Below, piece after piece: positions 10,736 through 22,617 of a stretch of 64,000 bases of DNA. A program made the position numbers and the translations under genes. The stretch is from Seriola aureovittata. Its lineage: Eukaryota > Chordata > Actinopteri > Carangiformes > Carangidae. The stretch covers positions 558,001 through 622,000 of the forward strand of contig NC_079380.1 in NCBI RefSeq assembly GCF_021018895.1. Direction: 5' to 3'. Numbering within the stretch: the stretch's first letter is position 1; each line of letters begins with the position of its first letter. The notes beneath the pieces are model-generated. The model was not told the origin of the DNA. It searched no databases and saw only the letters and a list, made by a program, of their open reading frames with translations.

Positions 10736-13458
10736 ATTTTGTGGAAATTAATTTTTTACCTGAAGAGTTATATTCATCCCACACTGACCTCTGACAGCTG
10801 AGAACTTTGCTAACTTGAGTTGTAAGAATGATTTTTGTAACTCAATTTCGAGGCATCAACTACTGCGTCGCCTAGCAAAATAGCATTGGCAGCCACTCTG
10901 GACTATACATCTCCACTTTTCTGCTGTTAATTCTCTAAGAGGTGGCAGCTGTTTGATTTATGGAGTTTCATATTGTGATAGTTTATTCAATTTGGAATTG
11001 AAATGATAAGTTGTATGCACAAGCTAAAAAGAGCCTGACTTCAGTTTATTGCTTGCTTTCAGAATGGTTCACACCTGGAAACAACAACGCATATACGCCA
11101 GGTAGCAGGCCCGATTCTAGACTGCTTTAATCGGGGGGGCATTAAGAGATCACAGATCACTAACTGCCAGATTTATCCATGAGTGTTCTTTAGGACTGTA
11201 AGCTATAGCTGTTTTATGTTATCTAAAATTAAAGTCATAGAATCTAATAATGCATAATGTACCATAATGTATTTAATTTTAAACCCACCTCAAGGACAAC
11301 TTAATTTTTTTATATCTAATTATCTATTATTATACAGACTGGGATAAAATATCTGCCTTAATACAACATATTTTTCCGGTCTACTAATGAATTTTCTATT
11401 TAAATGAGATGCTACAATGTAATTGGAAATGTCATTGTCAGCCACTGCTGCACTGAGGGCTGTCTGGGGGTACAGTGCTTGTGAAACTGGGTTGGGGATC
11501 AGGGGTTGAATCGAGCTGAGGAGTAGTACTGTGAGACGACACCATATTCCTGCATCTGTTGACTGCAGCCCTTTAACAGTGGCGTTGGTTTAACAACTAG
11601 AAATAGGTGCATGGCAACAGAGAGGAATGTGTTGCCACTATGTGGTGTAAAACTGAAGTTAGCTAACAGAAACACACATGCAGCTAACTAGCTAAATCTG
11701 AAAGGTGATTGCAAATGATTGACGATAAATAATCATAAAAACCACAGTATGCAAATTGCCAAATAAATCTCTCAGATTTAGAGATCAAATTTCATGGAGT
11801 CTCAAACTAAAACCAGGTTATTGTCATGGGAGTCACGTCACTGAGAGCGAGCACAGTAGGCTGGTAACCAGACAGTAGTGATGAAGTGAAACGATAGTGA
11901 AGTAACTGCTCTGCCCGCTGTATCTGGTTTTTATATGGCCAGACCAAACAATCAGATAGAAATAATCTTTGATCATTTGAATGTTGCATATTTATAACTG
12001 GTCAAATTGACAAGAATAAAATAATATACTTTTTTTAGCTATGGGATGAAGTGGGATGAATTAGTGAGGTAGTCAGGGCATTTGGTGGGGCATTGCCCCC
12101 CGTGCCTAAAGCCTGTGCCTTAAGCCGTTTCTTTAATCTTTATCTTATGACATCATTATCCCCATAAAACATTTTTTCCCCTTTTAAAACTGTAACACAG
12201 TAGCATTTACTCATTTTAATGGACTTTCTTTGTACTTTTACATGAGTATATTTTTTATACATATTTCCAAGTAATTTCTTGTAAGTAACAGTAATCTTGT
12301 ACCCCATAGTCATTTATTCCACCGTACCTACGTATGTTTAATTACCAGTAAGTATTTTATTGGCACCTGATTAAACTGATTGATTAAACTGTATTGCACT
12401 GTAAATTTCAGGCTGTATCATAAAGTGTTAACAAGCACTACTGCTTACACTGCAGCTGTAAATAACATAGTGGTGTTGAATTTATTTTCTATGTTGGCTC
12501 ACAGCAGGCCGATGATGTGAACATGTTTGTGGTGTGCTAACTATGTCCCATCCCCCCCATGCGCTTTAAATCACTGGTCGAACCTCCCCATGCTCAGTTA
12601 CTGCTCAGTCAATCTAATTATCTTGATTAGAGGCTCCTTCCTGCTGCGACTCAGCAGTCGGAGCAATAAGTATGAAGCAGGATAAGTGAGTCAGCAGAAT
12701 GGACAGGAAACTCTCCACATGAAAAGTCTTTAGCCAGCGAGAGCCGACTTAACTCATTCTTTATGAAATGAATGCTGTTCTGCTTGTGTTCATCAATCTG
12801 GGATATTTTCTGTCTTCTTGATCTCCTTCCTTTTATTTGTCTCTTTCCTCCATGCCGCTGTCCATAAAGCACTTCTCCTCACCTCTGTCTTTAATTTTTC
12901 CTCTCAAACTGAGAAGTCTGCCTTTTTTGGTTCCTGACTCTTCCTCTCTGTCTCTCAGAGCTCTGGCATCCACACTGAGCCAGAAAAAATAAAAAATATA
13001 TCTCACCAAAGGAAGAAAAAGATTGTGATTCTGTGTTTTTCTGTTAATTTAGTGTTCAGACGACATGAGTGGTGGAGAACTTTAAACCATACAAACACCT
13101 GAAGGTGCTGGTGTGGACAGCAGTTGTTTTTTACATGAGTTGTTATTAGAGTGAAAAACCTTACAGTGTTTGGCAATAGTGTAATGTTATGTAATGAATG
13201 TGCCAGTCATTATTTATGCTGATGCTGTTGTTTATTATAGCATCACCAGATATTTCTTTTCGTGAAGCTTCAAAGTTATAGCTGCCTTTTCTGAGTAGCT
13301 TGTTGCGCAGCTGCTACTTTCAATAAAAGAAAAATATCTTAAATACTTCCACTAAAAATTAGCTTGTAGCTCAAGTCTCAAAGTAGCATCTTCCATACTG
13401 GTAAATTATACAGTTTTCTGCTGGACTACAACAGTGGGGCCAGCCCTATAATCAGAAA
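10736..13458. other. Intergenic, repeat relics, no gene
   Basis: Mostly AT-rich. Two G-run blocks look like one family of degraded interspersed repeat: cgggggggcat near 11131, and ggggcattgccccccgtgcc near 12086, which is itself a short palindrome. They may mark the two ends of one ~1-kb relic, but I could not align the ends convincingly. No open frame with a recognisable domain. Confidence 0.4.
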
Positions 13459-13462
13459 TGTC

Positions 13463-13519
13463 GCTGACTGACTGACTGACTGACTGACTGACTGACTGAC
13501 TGGCTGACTGACTGACTGA
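13463..13519. repeat. (TGAC)n tetranucleotide repeat
   Basis: About 14 units of TGAC with one TGGC variant near 13501. Translated frames give Ser-Val-Ser-Gln runs, which are not real protein. Confidence 0.95.
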
Positions 13520-13931
13520 TATTTCACCACTGGTGAGCCGAGTACTGAGCTGCAGTCTACTGAGCAACACTGCCAGGGAACTACAAGGAAGAGGAGGAGC
13601 GCTTCCAATACACTGAGCCTCACCTCCATTACAGCAAATAAACTTCTTTCATTCATTGTATCATTATTACTAAAGGAGGCAGAGGAATAGCTAAACATAA
13701 GCACATGGAGCAAAGAGAGAAATCATGAGAGAGGGAGGGAGAAAGAGAAGTCATCGGTAACAAGGCTTCGTAGTAACAACTATGACCACCTCTATCTCAA
13801 CTCTATATCAAACAGAGGGAGTTAGACATAAAGACCTGCCTCTAATAAAAGTGTGTTAAGTTCTGGAGTTGAAGTAATCCAGATGAAGGCTGTGCTCTGT
13901 GTGAGAGACTAAATAAGGAACATAGTCTGTC

Positions 13932-14090
13932 TCGGGCCCCGGTGGTTCACCTGGTGGAAGGCATGCCATTTGGGTTTAGTCAGCGGTGGCCTGGGTTTAA
14001 ATCTGGGCTGTGGCCCTTTGCTAAATGTCATTCTCTCTCTCTCTCTCTATCTCTCTCTCCCTACCAACTACAAAATAAAATAGGAAGTGA
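13932..14090 (+). repeat. tRNA-derived SINE, degraded copy
   Basis: The copy has ccccggtggttcacctggtgg (position of the A-box region), ggtttaaatctgggc (a degraded B box resembling GGTTCRAATC), then aaatgtcattctctctct and a pyrimidine-rich body. This order matches the better-preserved copy at 42366 and the reverse-strand copy near 56263-56415. Confidence 0.6.
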
Positions 14091-14222
14091 CAAAATCCAA
14101 ACAAAGTCTAACATAAAATGTCTGCCATGGCAAACCATGACACTGTCTCTCCGTCTCTTTCTTCACTCCTCTCTCTCTCTGTCTCTCTCCCCTCTGTCAC
14201 CCTCTCTCCTCTCTCTCCGCCC
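14033..14222. repeat. CT-rich low-complexity tracts
   Basis: (CT)n at 14033-14060 and a second polypyrimidine stretch from about 14165 to 14222, partly belonging to the SINE body. A 137-codon frame through here is Ser/Leu simple sequence. Confidence 0.8.
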
Positions 14223-16201
14223 ATGTTTCCCTCCTCAGAGCAGCACAGTAATTGTAGAAGTCTTTGTGGTTTTTGATGTGTATCTACATGTCTGTCAGGC
14301 TACCCAGACACGATGGTTGAAGGGAGGCTCCAGCTTCATGCACCATTTCAGATGAGACATGGCTTCCAAAATAGAAATGATTGCATCCAAGACATGATGT
14401 TGTTTGCAGTTAAACCATGACATGAAAACCTCCATTCTGCACACTGAAGCAACACTCTCAAGGTTATAACTGCTGTCAGATGCATGTTGACTGAAATAGT
14501 TTCTTATCAGCTGACAGTAGAGCTACATTGAAGCACAATGATGGAATCCAGTGAAAAACAATATATTTTATATTGTTAATCATGCAAATTCACCCCCCTC
14601 AGGAAAGTTTACCAGAGACTGAAAGAAGGGGGTCAAAAATGACCCTGAGCATCAGCATCACAATTTAACAAAGTTAAATTAAACAAAGAAGATTTGTGTT
14701 AGCAGGTGGATTCTGTTACCTTTGAACAGTCAGCTAGCTGTTTCAAATCTCTATGTGAAGCTAAACTATGAGAGTGATGTTTATCTTCTTATCTAACTCT
14801 TCTAAGAACAGATGAGCACATTTCTGAACAGTGCTGAAATATTCTTTTAACTCTGTCATGGGAAACAGTTTGAATGATTTGGCAGCATGAGATGATTCTG
14901 TCTCTTCTTAAAGTCTGTCAGGCCTAGAGGCAAAAGTCTGTGTGATACTGAAACTGTTATGGGCAACTTAAGACTTCCAAAAAGAGCAATGTAACATCTG
15001 AAAAATATATGACATACTATTTCTCAGTTAGCAAAAGTGAACAGAGAAAACACCTCTTTTATACAAAAGCCTGTATCACAGCATGTGTATCTGAAGTATC
15101 TGAAAATCCAGCTCATCCAAGTTAGTCAGATAACAGTGAGCTGGTGTGACAGCTCTCCCCTCCTCTGAGCTTCATCTTGTTCCCCATTGTTTTTCACTCC
15201 ACTGGCTGAACACACTGACTGACGTCAAAGGTTTGTTCCACTGGTCCGCCCCACCCACCTGCCAGCTGAATACAGGTGTTGAAAACAGGCTTCTCTGGAT
15301 ATACAGCAGCTTCCCCCCCCCCAGGCATGGGAGCACAACACCCACTGCAGATCAGTGCATTTATTAGTTTCAGCTGGGATTCAGGCTGGTCTGGCTCAGC
15401 TGACCTGATGAGATAAATCACATTTAAAATACTAAAGTGCATGATGTAACTCTTGAACATAAGAGTTACTTCACTTGATTGTGCAGTGACAGGTCCACTG
15501 ATCACAACATTCAGGTCTTCTATTCAAACAGACAACGAGAAATCTCAGCACCAAAAAGAAGAAAAGCAAAAATGCATGTTTAAGCTTTTTATCATGTGGT
15601 GTAAGAGATGAACCCATGTTTTACACAGAAATTATAATGAATCCATGAGTTTGAATTGAAAGAATTTGTTCTGCTTGTGTGTGTGGCCAGGATGAATCTG
15701 TTTTCAGGAGACTCATTTCAGCGTATGAAATCCATTTGTGCCAGGAAGAGAAAAATAGGTCGCACATAGTTACATAAGAACACATTCATTTCCAACAGTT
15801 ACATACAAACAGAACCTGCTATCTTATCATTTCCATATATAAAGTCAGAATTTGACCCATTATCTTATAAGTTCAACTTATATCAAAACCATCACTTAGA
15901 ATGACTTGAACTTTTACTTACTATGAGTATTTTTGTCATTCTTAACTTTTATCTGTTTTTTGTCTTCCATATTATTGAGATCACTAATTACACACTAAGT
16001 ACATTGTATTCACCCTACACTGTATGTGATTGTATTCTAATATAAAGTTGTAGTTCTTCCCCTCATTAATTTTGTGTCTGTGTTTTGTGTCAGGGGTCCA
16101 AACCCAACCCATATTCTAATCATTCAGATTTTCATATTTCTTTTTAATTAAGGGTCAATAAAAATTTGCCATAGATTTTTTTCCATTTTTTTTTTTCGAA
16201 T
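14223..16201. other. Intergenic, no feature seen
   Basis: AT-rich sequence with short frames only. An 8-9 base C run near 15310 and scattered A/T tracts are the only notable points. Confidence 0.45.
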
Positions 16202-16270
16202 AACCTGGCTGGGACAACTTGTGACTTTTGAAGTCAAAGGCATTGAACAACAACTGTGTCCCAGCCGGGT
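16202..16270. repeat. Short inverted repeat (hairpin)
   Basis: aacctggctgggaca and tgtcccagccgggtt are reverse complements with one mismatch, separated by about 39 nt. A relic of a terminal-inverted-repeat element is possible, but nothing else supports it. Confidence 0.6.
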
Positions 16271-18329
16271 TCATCACTTTTTAGTGTCTTCTGGAAACAA
16301 TTCTTTTGTTGTCTGTGCCGCTTGCAGCACGTTTGTGTATTTGGTTGTGTTGTGAGTATTTGCAGCATGTGTTGTCAAATTGATGAAGATGTTTTCTGAG
16401 GTTGTTTGTGTTTTGTCTGTTTGCATGTGCACATCTTCTTAAGTTGCAGTATGTTGAGCTCTCAGGGCCACCATACTGCAGACAAACCTTTTTTATCTGA
16501 AAGTTTTCTTTCTCCAGATCTCGCGATGACTTCCACAGTTCCTCTCAGCCACCATTTCTTCATCACTTTTCAGACATCAGACATTTGAAGCTTGAAGTGC
16601 TTTGATATGTTTTTATCTATGTCTCCTCTGCTTTGAAGGCATCAGTTCATCCTTCATTTTCACATCCTCAGTCAGTTGCTCTGATGGTTACTGAGGGTTA
16701 AGGTTTGAAGACTCAGAGAATTTATCTGACAATTCTTAATTACAACTGACCTGGGGCTGCCTCACAGTTCCTAATTGGTCAATTAATGCCTAATGACTTA
16801 TTGACATTCTTTTACACTTGCCACAGTTACTATTTCATTTCTTTTCTATTTTCAGTTGATGAAATAAAAAGTAACAGATCATGAACATATGAAGAAGTTC
16901 ATTTGAATGTATGTTTGGTGCAGGGGTTGCTTAGTTACGCATGTGGTGACAGACCAGTGTGAAGGCATGAGTCAGATGATCCTACAAGACTGAGAAAGAG
17001 AGTGCAGGTACAGAGAGAGACAGTGTTCAATCATCATTGTACACCACAATGTGTGTGTGTGTGTGTGTGTGTATGTGTGTAGATAACTGAATCAACTTCA
17101 ACAAAATAGACCGCTCCAATTATTTCTTACATAGCATAAATGGTTATATTATCCATGATATATCCATGATATCCATGATTTGATATATTTTATTTTCTAT
17201 TGTGTACAGTTGATAAATGAGGATTCTTCACAATCACACTGGACATTTCTACTTATCAGCAGAACAAAGAACTGTAGTGCAGCCAGACACGTCTCCACTT
17301 TATCAGCTCATTTGAAGAGATCAAGTGGACTCTCCATCACTCTGGCCCTCACATCTCTTTGCCCTCTGGGGGAGAACACACAGCCATGAAATGATTACCT
17401 AACAGCTGAGAGAGTGCCAGGATAGAGGGGGAGGGAAAGATGTTGTCCAGTCAGTTCAGCTCAGTCAGGGCTGAAATAGAAGGGAACTGAGGAGACCCTG
17501 CATCTGTCCTGCTCTCTTTTCTGCCGGGTGGAAGCAGCAGGTAAGATGTGTCTGCTCCTCCCTGCTCCAAGGTGATAATGGAATGTACACACTTGGATTC
17601 AGACTGGGTTTGTAAGAGGTTAAACTTTATTTACAAAGTGCCTTTTAAAACAAAGTTACAAATTGCTTCACCAGAGAAAAGAAGATTCAAACATTTCAGC
17701 TCTACAATGAGATAAAACGGGCAAATAAAAAATGCACTGAACAAGACACTGCAATACAATAAGAGAAAAGAGTGAGATAATTAGTAAAACATACGGGACA
17801 AGGTTTTGTTGAATTCTGAAGCAGCAAACAATAAAAAAGTTTCAAATATCTTCAAATGTTAATGCGCCAACAAGTCCTCCCACCTTAACAATCGTATAGG
17901 CCGTTTGTCAGTTACCCTCTGATGCCTTTCATGAATGAGCGCCTCCACAGCAGCAGGAGATATACCACAGATAAGCTGCTATAAATTCACTGTTGAAAAA
18001 TAAATGAATATCGGTCATTCTGCAGCCTCAAGTTTCAGAGCTGAGGGCCAGTGACTGCAAATAGAAAGCTTTATTTTTGACTCAGGTTTTAGTAAGAGGA
18101 TCTGAGAATTAGTTAGTCCATGAAAAGTTTTATAAGTACAATGTAAAAATCAACTCTAAAACTGACATGGCCATATAAAAGCTTGTACGACCTTCTGGAG
18201 ATCAGCACAAGAGGGTAAATACCTGATATTTGAGCTGCTTCACAGTTGGAGAAAGCGTCCAGGATTCTAGCTGCAGGTTTGATATTTGCAGAGCTACAGT
18301 AACAGCAACCAGAACAGTTGTGAAAGGGT

Positions 18330-18331
<2 letters not shown>
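16271..18331. other. Intergenic with one (GT)n tract
   Basis: (GT)n at 17051-17080 with one interruption, and a small direct repeat of atatccatgat around 17150-17178. No gene recognised. A GC-richer patch at 17400-17540 ends in a splice-donor-like GCAG|GTAAGA but has no linked coding exon. Confidence 0.45.
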
Positions 18332-18390
<59 letters not shown>

Positions 18391-18437
18391 TACAAACATA
18401 CCTGCTCTGCCAGGTAGACTGAGGATTTGTTGTTCTG

Positions 18438-18497
<60 letters not shown>
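18332..18497. repeat. (CA)28 - 51 nt - (TG)29 inverted dinucleotide pair
   Basis: A (CA)n tract at 18332-18387 is followed by a short spacer and a (TG)n tract at 18439-18497. The two tracts are complementary, so the whole can form a long hairpin. Long frames reading through are poly-His-Thr or poly-Cys-Val artefacts. Confidence 0.95.
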
Positions 18498-18500
<3 letters not shown>

Positions 18501-18915
18501 TGTGCATGGTGTGCGTGTGTGAGTGAACTGTGGTGGAGAAGACAGCAGGTTTTTTGGGGAAAAGATGAGTCGAACTGAGAGGGACAAAAGGCTGCAGCCT
18601 TGTGGAGATGAGACAACACACATGTAAAACCACAGTGTGTGTAAGTGTGTATCACATTCACATGAAGAGTTCTGTCCCATTAAGGATCTGATGCCTGTTT
18701 GCATCCATCATGTAATTTAAAGTCCTCTAGGGGTGTTGTGAAATACTAGTATTGACAAAAAGTGTCTTGTTGTCTTTCAACTATCATTAAGTGTAATTGT
18801 TCTTTTTATTACAGCTGTGGTCACAGACTCTCTCCACCATTTGCCAAAAAAACAAAACACATTAAACAAAGTTAAAGATAAATTTGACTGATAGTATTAT
18901 TTTATTTAATTGTAT

Positions 18916-19005
18916 TTTGATAACGAAATAATTAATTCGTTATCACGAGATAACAAAGATTGTTTTCTCGTGATAACGAAATAATAAGTCGTTATCATGA
19001 GAAAA
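18916..19005. repeat. Nested palindromes, MITE-like relic
   Basis: gataacgaaataattaattcgttatc is palindromic around 18920-18943. It is followed by cgttatcacgagataac ... ttttctcgtgataacg (18937-18977) and a third related block, cgttatcatgagaaaac, to 19005. The same ~16-bp motif thus alternates in orientation three times. A-rich sequence follows. Confidence 0.65.
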
Positions 19006-20119
19006 CAGTGCCAAAAAAAAAAAAAACAGTGCAAAAATAAAAAGAGGGGATTGCCGTTCTCGGCTTTCGTAGTTTTGTTTTATTCTATTTTGTTCAATTT
19101 AATGTAATTTCATTTCATTTGGTTTGGTTTGGTTTCTATCGTGATAATATCTTCATCGTGAATTCTTCTGACCACGATAATCGTGTAGTGAGAATCTGAT
19201 ATCGTGGCAGCCCAACTGAAGCAGGCTGTTTTCTCTGAGCCTAGCTTGACTAGCAGCCGATGTATCTATAGTTTCTGTCATATTCATGGGTCGTGACCAC
19301 GTGCCACAGATGAATATAATGATAGATAGATATTTTGATGAGCAGATATTATATAAAAATTGAGTTGTGTCCAGTTTAGTCTCATTTGCATTATTTTAGT
19401 TAACTAGGAAAATGTTTACACGTCACCAAGTAAACATGCACAGTTCAAATATATGCTTAAAACACCTCTAAAGCTCACTATAATGAATAGTCTTCTCTAA
19501 GAAATGCTGAAAACCTTTTTTAAGATATACTTTTCCACATGTGGAGTCAAACATTCTACAGCTGTGACTTTTACAGAGACAGAAACACAGGCAAGGTTGT
19601 ATTAGCAGCTTTATCTTAAGATTACTGCAAAAGACTGTTGCAGGAAATAAAGCAGATCAGTTCCTGCTATGATAAAGAAATAGTCGATATTATTCACAAG
19701 GTTTTGCATGCATGTAGCAGCAACCATGTAGTTATATGTAAGTATTGATGTGTTACGTAGTGACTGTGAATCACATACCTATGCTCACTAATAGTATCTG
19801 TCCATGCATGCTTTCGTCAGATGTATGGGGCAGATGGATGAACTGTATCTCAAGAGGGTTTAACAAGAAATTACTAACATCATCATCAACCTTCCACCTC
19901 CTGGCTAGTTGAACACACCACTCTGCAGCCTGTTACTGATCTTTGCAGTTTTTAAACTGGAAAATCCCTGTCACTGATGGAACCAGATGAGCAGGCTGGA
20001 CCAGGCCTGCGTGATGTTATTGCTGAACAGCAGCAGGTGCAGGCAGTGTGTCTGGTATTCAGGAAATGTAGCACAGCTGGTATTTGTGTCAGCATACCTC
20101 ACAGCCCTTCATATAGTGG
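19006..20119. other. Intergenic, no feature seen
   Basis: Poly(A)/AT-rich start, then unremarkable sequence. No domain, splice site pair or repeat end that I can support. Confidence 0.4.
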
Positions 20120-20598
20120 CCCGAAAACGCCGACCGCACTGCAACGCCCAGAAACACTTCCAATAGGAGGAACAAGCTGCAAATTCCTAAACAATGCAGG
20201 TTCAAAAACACACGCATCCAAACACAAACAGCACGAGCTGCAGGAAGCCAAAAACCAAGACATTAATACAAATACAGAAACGATGCAACAACAAAAACAC
20301 ACAAACCCAAATACCACCAATACCAAACCAAGAGAAAAAAGCACTGCATATTCAGACAACACAACAGAAGAGCTCCAGGCCTCTAGGGGGAGTGCTGAGT
20401 GGAACACCTTGACCATAAGCTTAAGAGGCCAGACCAGGGACAGCTGTGAAGGAGACAGTTTTGCGGCTTGTTTCTCCTATTGAATCCATATTTTTAAAGC
20501 CACAGATCTTCCAAACATTCTGACATCCGAATTACATTTTTGAGACCGACAGATCAGGCGAAAATGAACTTCATGGACACCTGTCTCTGTCTCAGCAA
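20120..20598 (+). repeat. Dispersed repeat family X, copy 1
   Basis: Contains ttccaataggaggaacaagc near 20157, attcagacaacacaacagaa near 20350, cttgtttctcctattgaat near 20467 and ttccaaacattctgacatc near 20508. An inverted copy lies at 20935-21268 and a third, partial, direct copy at 36249-36526. The open frames inside are shared repeat sequence with no recognised domain. Confidence 0.75.
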
Positions 20599-20934
20599 CA
20601 CAGATCTCTCTTTTCTCTGTCAGTTCTGGTTTCACTTCTGCAGCTCTGCCGACGTTGCTTTCCAACCACAGAAGTTTAGAGGTACTTATATTTGAAGCCA
20701 TGAATTATAAGTTTAAACTTAAATAAAACTTTTATTTATTTGCTTAATAATACTATTACTATCATTTAACTGTTTTTGGAGGGAAAACAAAGTATTATTA
20801 GACTGATATGATCTTTGACTGGATTGATCAGATATTACGATAGCAGATAAAAATGAGTGCTAATTCATACTGTATCTAGTGTTGTATTGTGTGACATAAA
20901 GAAGCCCATTTTATACCATTGTTGCTGCAAGTAA

Positions 20935-21268
20935 TGGGTTATCTTCTGTATATGGTATCTTTGGTCTGGTTTCTCTGGTCGAAGCTCAAGCTTATGGTTG
21001 TTCCACTTAGAGCTCCCCCTAGAGGCCTGGAGCTGTTCTGCTGTGTTGTCTGAATATGCAGCGCTCTCTTCTGTTGTATTTGGTTTTGGGGTTTGTGTGT
21101 TTTTGTTTTTGCATCGTTTCTGTATTTGCAGCGTGTTTGCTGTTGTTGTATTTGTTTTTGTATTTCCATATGTGCTTGTGAATCTGCATCGTTTATAAAT
21201 TTGCAGCTTGTTTCTCCTATTGGAAGTGTTTTGGGCCGTTGCAGCGCGTTTGCCCTTGTCAGCCACCA
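20935..21268 (-). repeat. Dispersed repeat family X, inverted copy 2
   Basis: The reverse complement of 20120-20430: gcttgtttctcctattggaa near 21206, tgtgttgtctgaatatgcag near 21042 and gctccccctagaggcctgga near 21010. With copy 1 it makes a large inverted repeat with ~320-bp arms and a ~500-bp loop. Confidence 0.75.
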
Positions 21269-21620
21269 TACCTCACACACTCTGAACCTCTGAGCCTGGA
21301 GTAGAAGTACTATAAGTATTGATCTGTATTTAGGTTTTTTTCTTACAGGATCATGACAACATCTGAGTTGTGTGATCAGCTAAATGAGCGTAGAAATGGG
21401 TGATCACACAAAAAGTTGCACAATGGAAAATTGTCTTCTTAATATTGCTGCCACACAGCTGACTGTAGCTGGACAACCACTCACAGCTGGTTACTGTGCT
21501 GAATGTTACACCCGTGTTTAGAGTCCTCCTGCTCTCTGTGGTCACCACCTGATGTCATTTACATAATTTTATGTTTGTGTTGTCAGACAACTGAACAAGT
21601 GTGAAATAATTGCAGCCTAT

Positions 21621-21800
21621 AACCAGAGGTGGACAAAGTACACAACTGAGTCACAGTACAGATCCTCTGGGCAGATATGACCCCAATACAAGTGAAAGTT
21701 GTTCAGTTAGATTTTTACTTGAGTTAAAGTAGTGGAGTACTTGATTTTTAAAAATACTGAAGTATTCAAATGTACATTTTTCATGTCAACACATTGTTGT
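21621..21800 (+). repeat. Common fish dispersed repeat fragment
   Basis: ccagaggtggacaaagtaca ... ttttacttgagttaaagtag tggagtac follows the pattern of a widespread teleost non-coding repeat (an 'aggtgga.agagtac ... acttgagtaaaagta' element). The identification is from memory and the boundaries are uncertain. Confidence 0.4.
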
Positions 21801-22182
21801 ATTGTTCTACATTTACAGAACCCATTGACTCTGAAACAACCTACTGACTGACTGACTGACCTGTAGAATAAAACATTTGTAGAATATGATACAAAGACTG
21901 TAGACATGGACATAAAAAAAACTGAACCCACAAAAGATCAGCCAACTATGGAACAAACTTTACCTCTGCGTTTTCTCAAGTTGGACAGCTATTTTCTTTA
22001 GTCACTGATGAAGTCTGGTTGTGGTAAAAACAGCAAACATTTCAAACTAAGAAATTTTCTTCCTTAGACAAAATAAAAATAAAAATAAAAATGGGCTACT
22101 TTTTATTCAATAAAATTGATTGCTCCATTGTTTGAGCTGTTTCAAACTGTTAATCACACACGTGCAGCAAGTGGCTGATTTG

Positions 22183-22617
22183 TGTCATGGTTTGCTATGG
22201 CAGACACTTTTTGTTAGTTTTGTTTTGGACTTTCTCACTTCCTGTTTTATTTTGTAATAAGGTTTCCTTGTGTGTCTCAGTGTGTTGCTTCCTGTCTTGG
22301 TCTTGTTTGTGTGTTGATTGTCTGCCCCGCCCTAATGTGTTTCACCTGTGTTCAACCACCCTTGCCTCCCTTGTCTATATAGTCTTTGTGCTTCCCTTTG
22401 TCTGTGTCGGTTCATCTGTTTATTTCTGGGTTTGACTCCAAACTGTTCACGTCCTGTTCATCTCTGGGTTTGTCCTTGTTTTGTTCTTGTTGCCTATTGT
22501 CATCCCCTGTGGTTCCCTGTGCCTGTTTTTTGAAGTTCTTTTTGTTAAATAAACCCGCCTGCACTGTCTCTCATGTGTTGGCTGCATTTGGGTCCTACTT
22601 ACCTCAAAACCCTGACA
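22183..22617 (+). mobile_element. Solo LTR (435 bp) with 5-bp target duplication
   Basis: Begins TGTCATGG and ends CCCTGACA, so the termini are TGTCA/TGACA. It is flanked on both sides by ATTTG (22178-22182 and 22618-22622), an exact 5-bp target-site duplication. A TATA-like ctatatag lies near 22374, and AATAAA near 22549 precedes the 3' end by about 65 bp. These are the marks of an LTR left after LTR-LTR recombination. No internal gag or pol is adjacent. A related shorter copy in reverse orientation lies at 55579-55845. Confidence 0.8.

Noticed and set aside
17400..17540. Possible 5' UTR exon ending in GCAGCAG|GTAAGA
   Set aside because: Only a donor-like site and a modest GC rise; no downstream coding exon or promoter evidence within reach.
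18113..18704. Several overlapping long frames of 98-182 codons on both strands
   Set aside because: They are translations of the (CA)n and (TG)n tracts (poly His-Thr or Cys-Val) with no real coding content.
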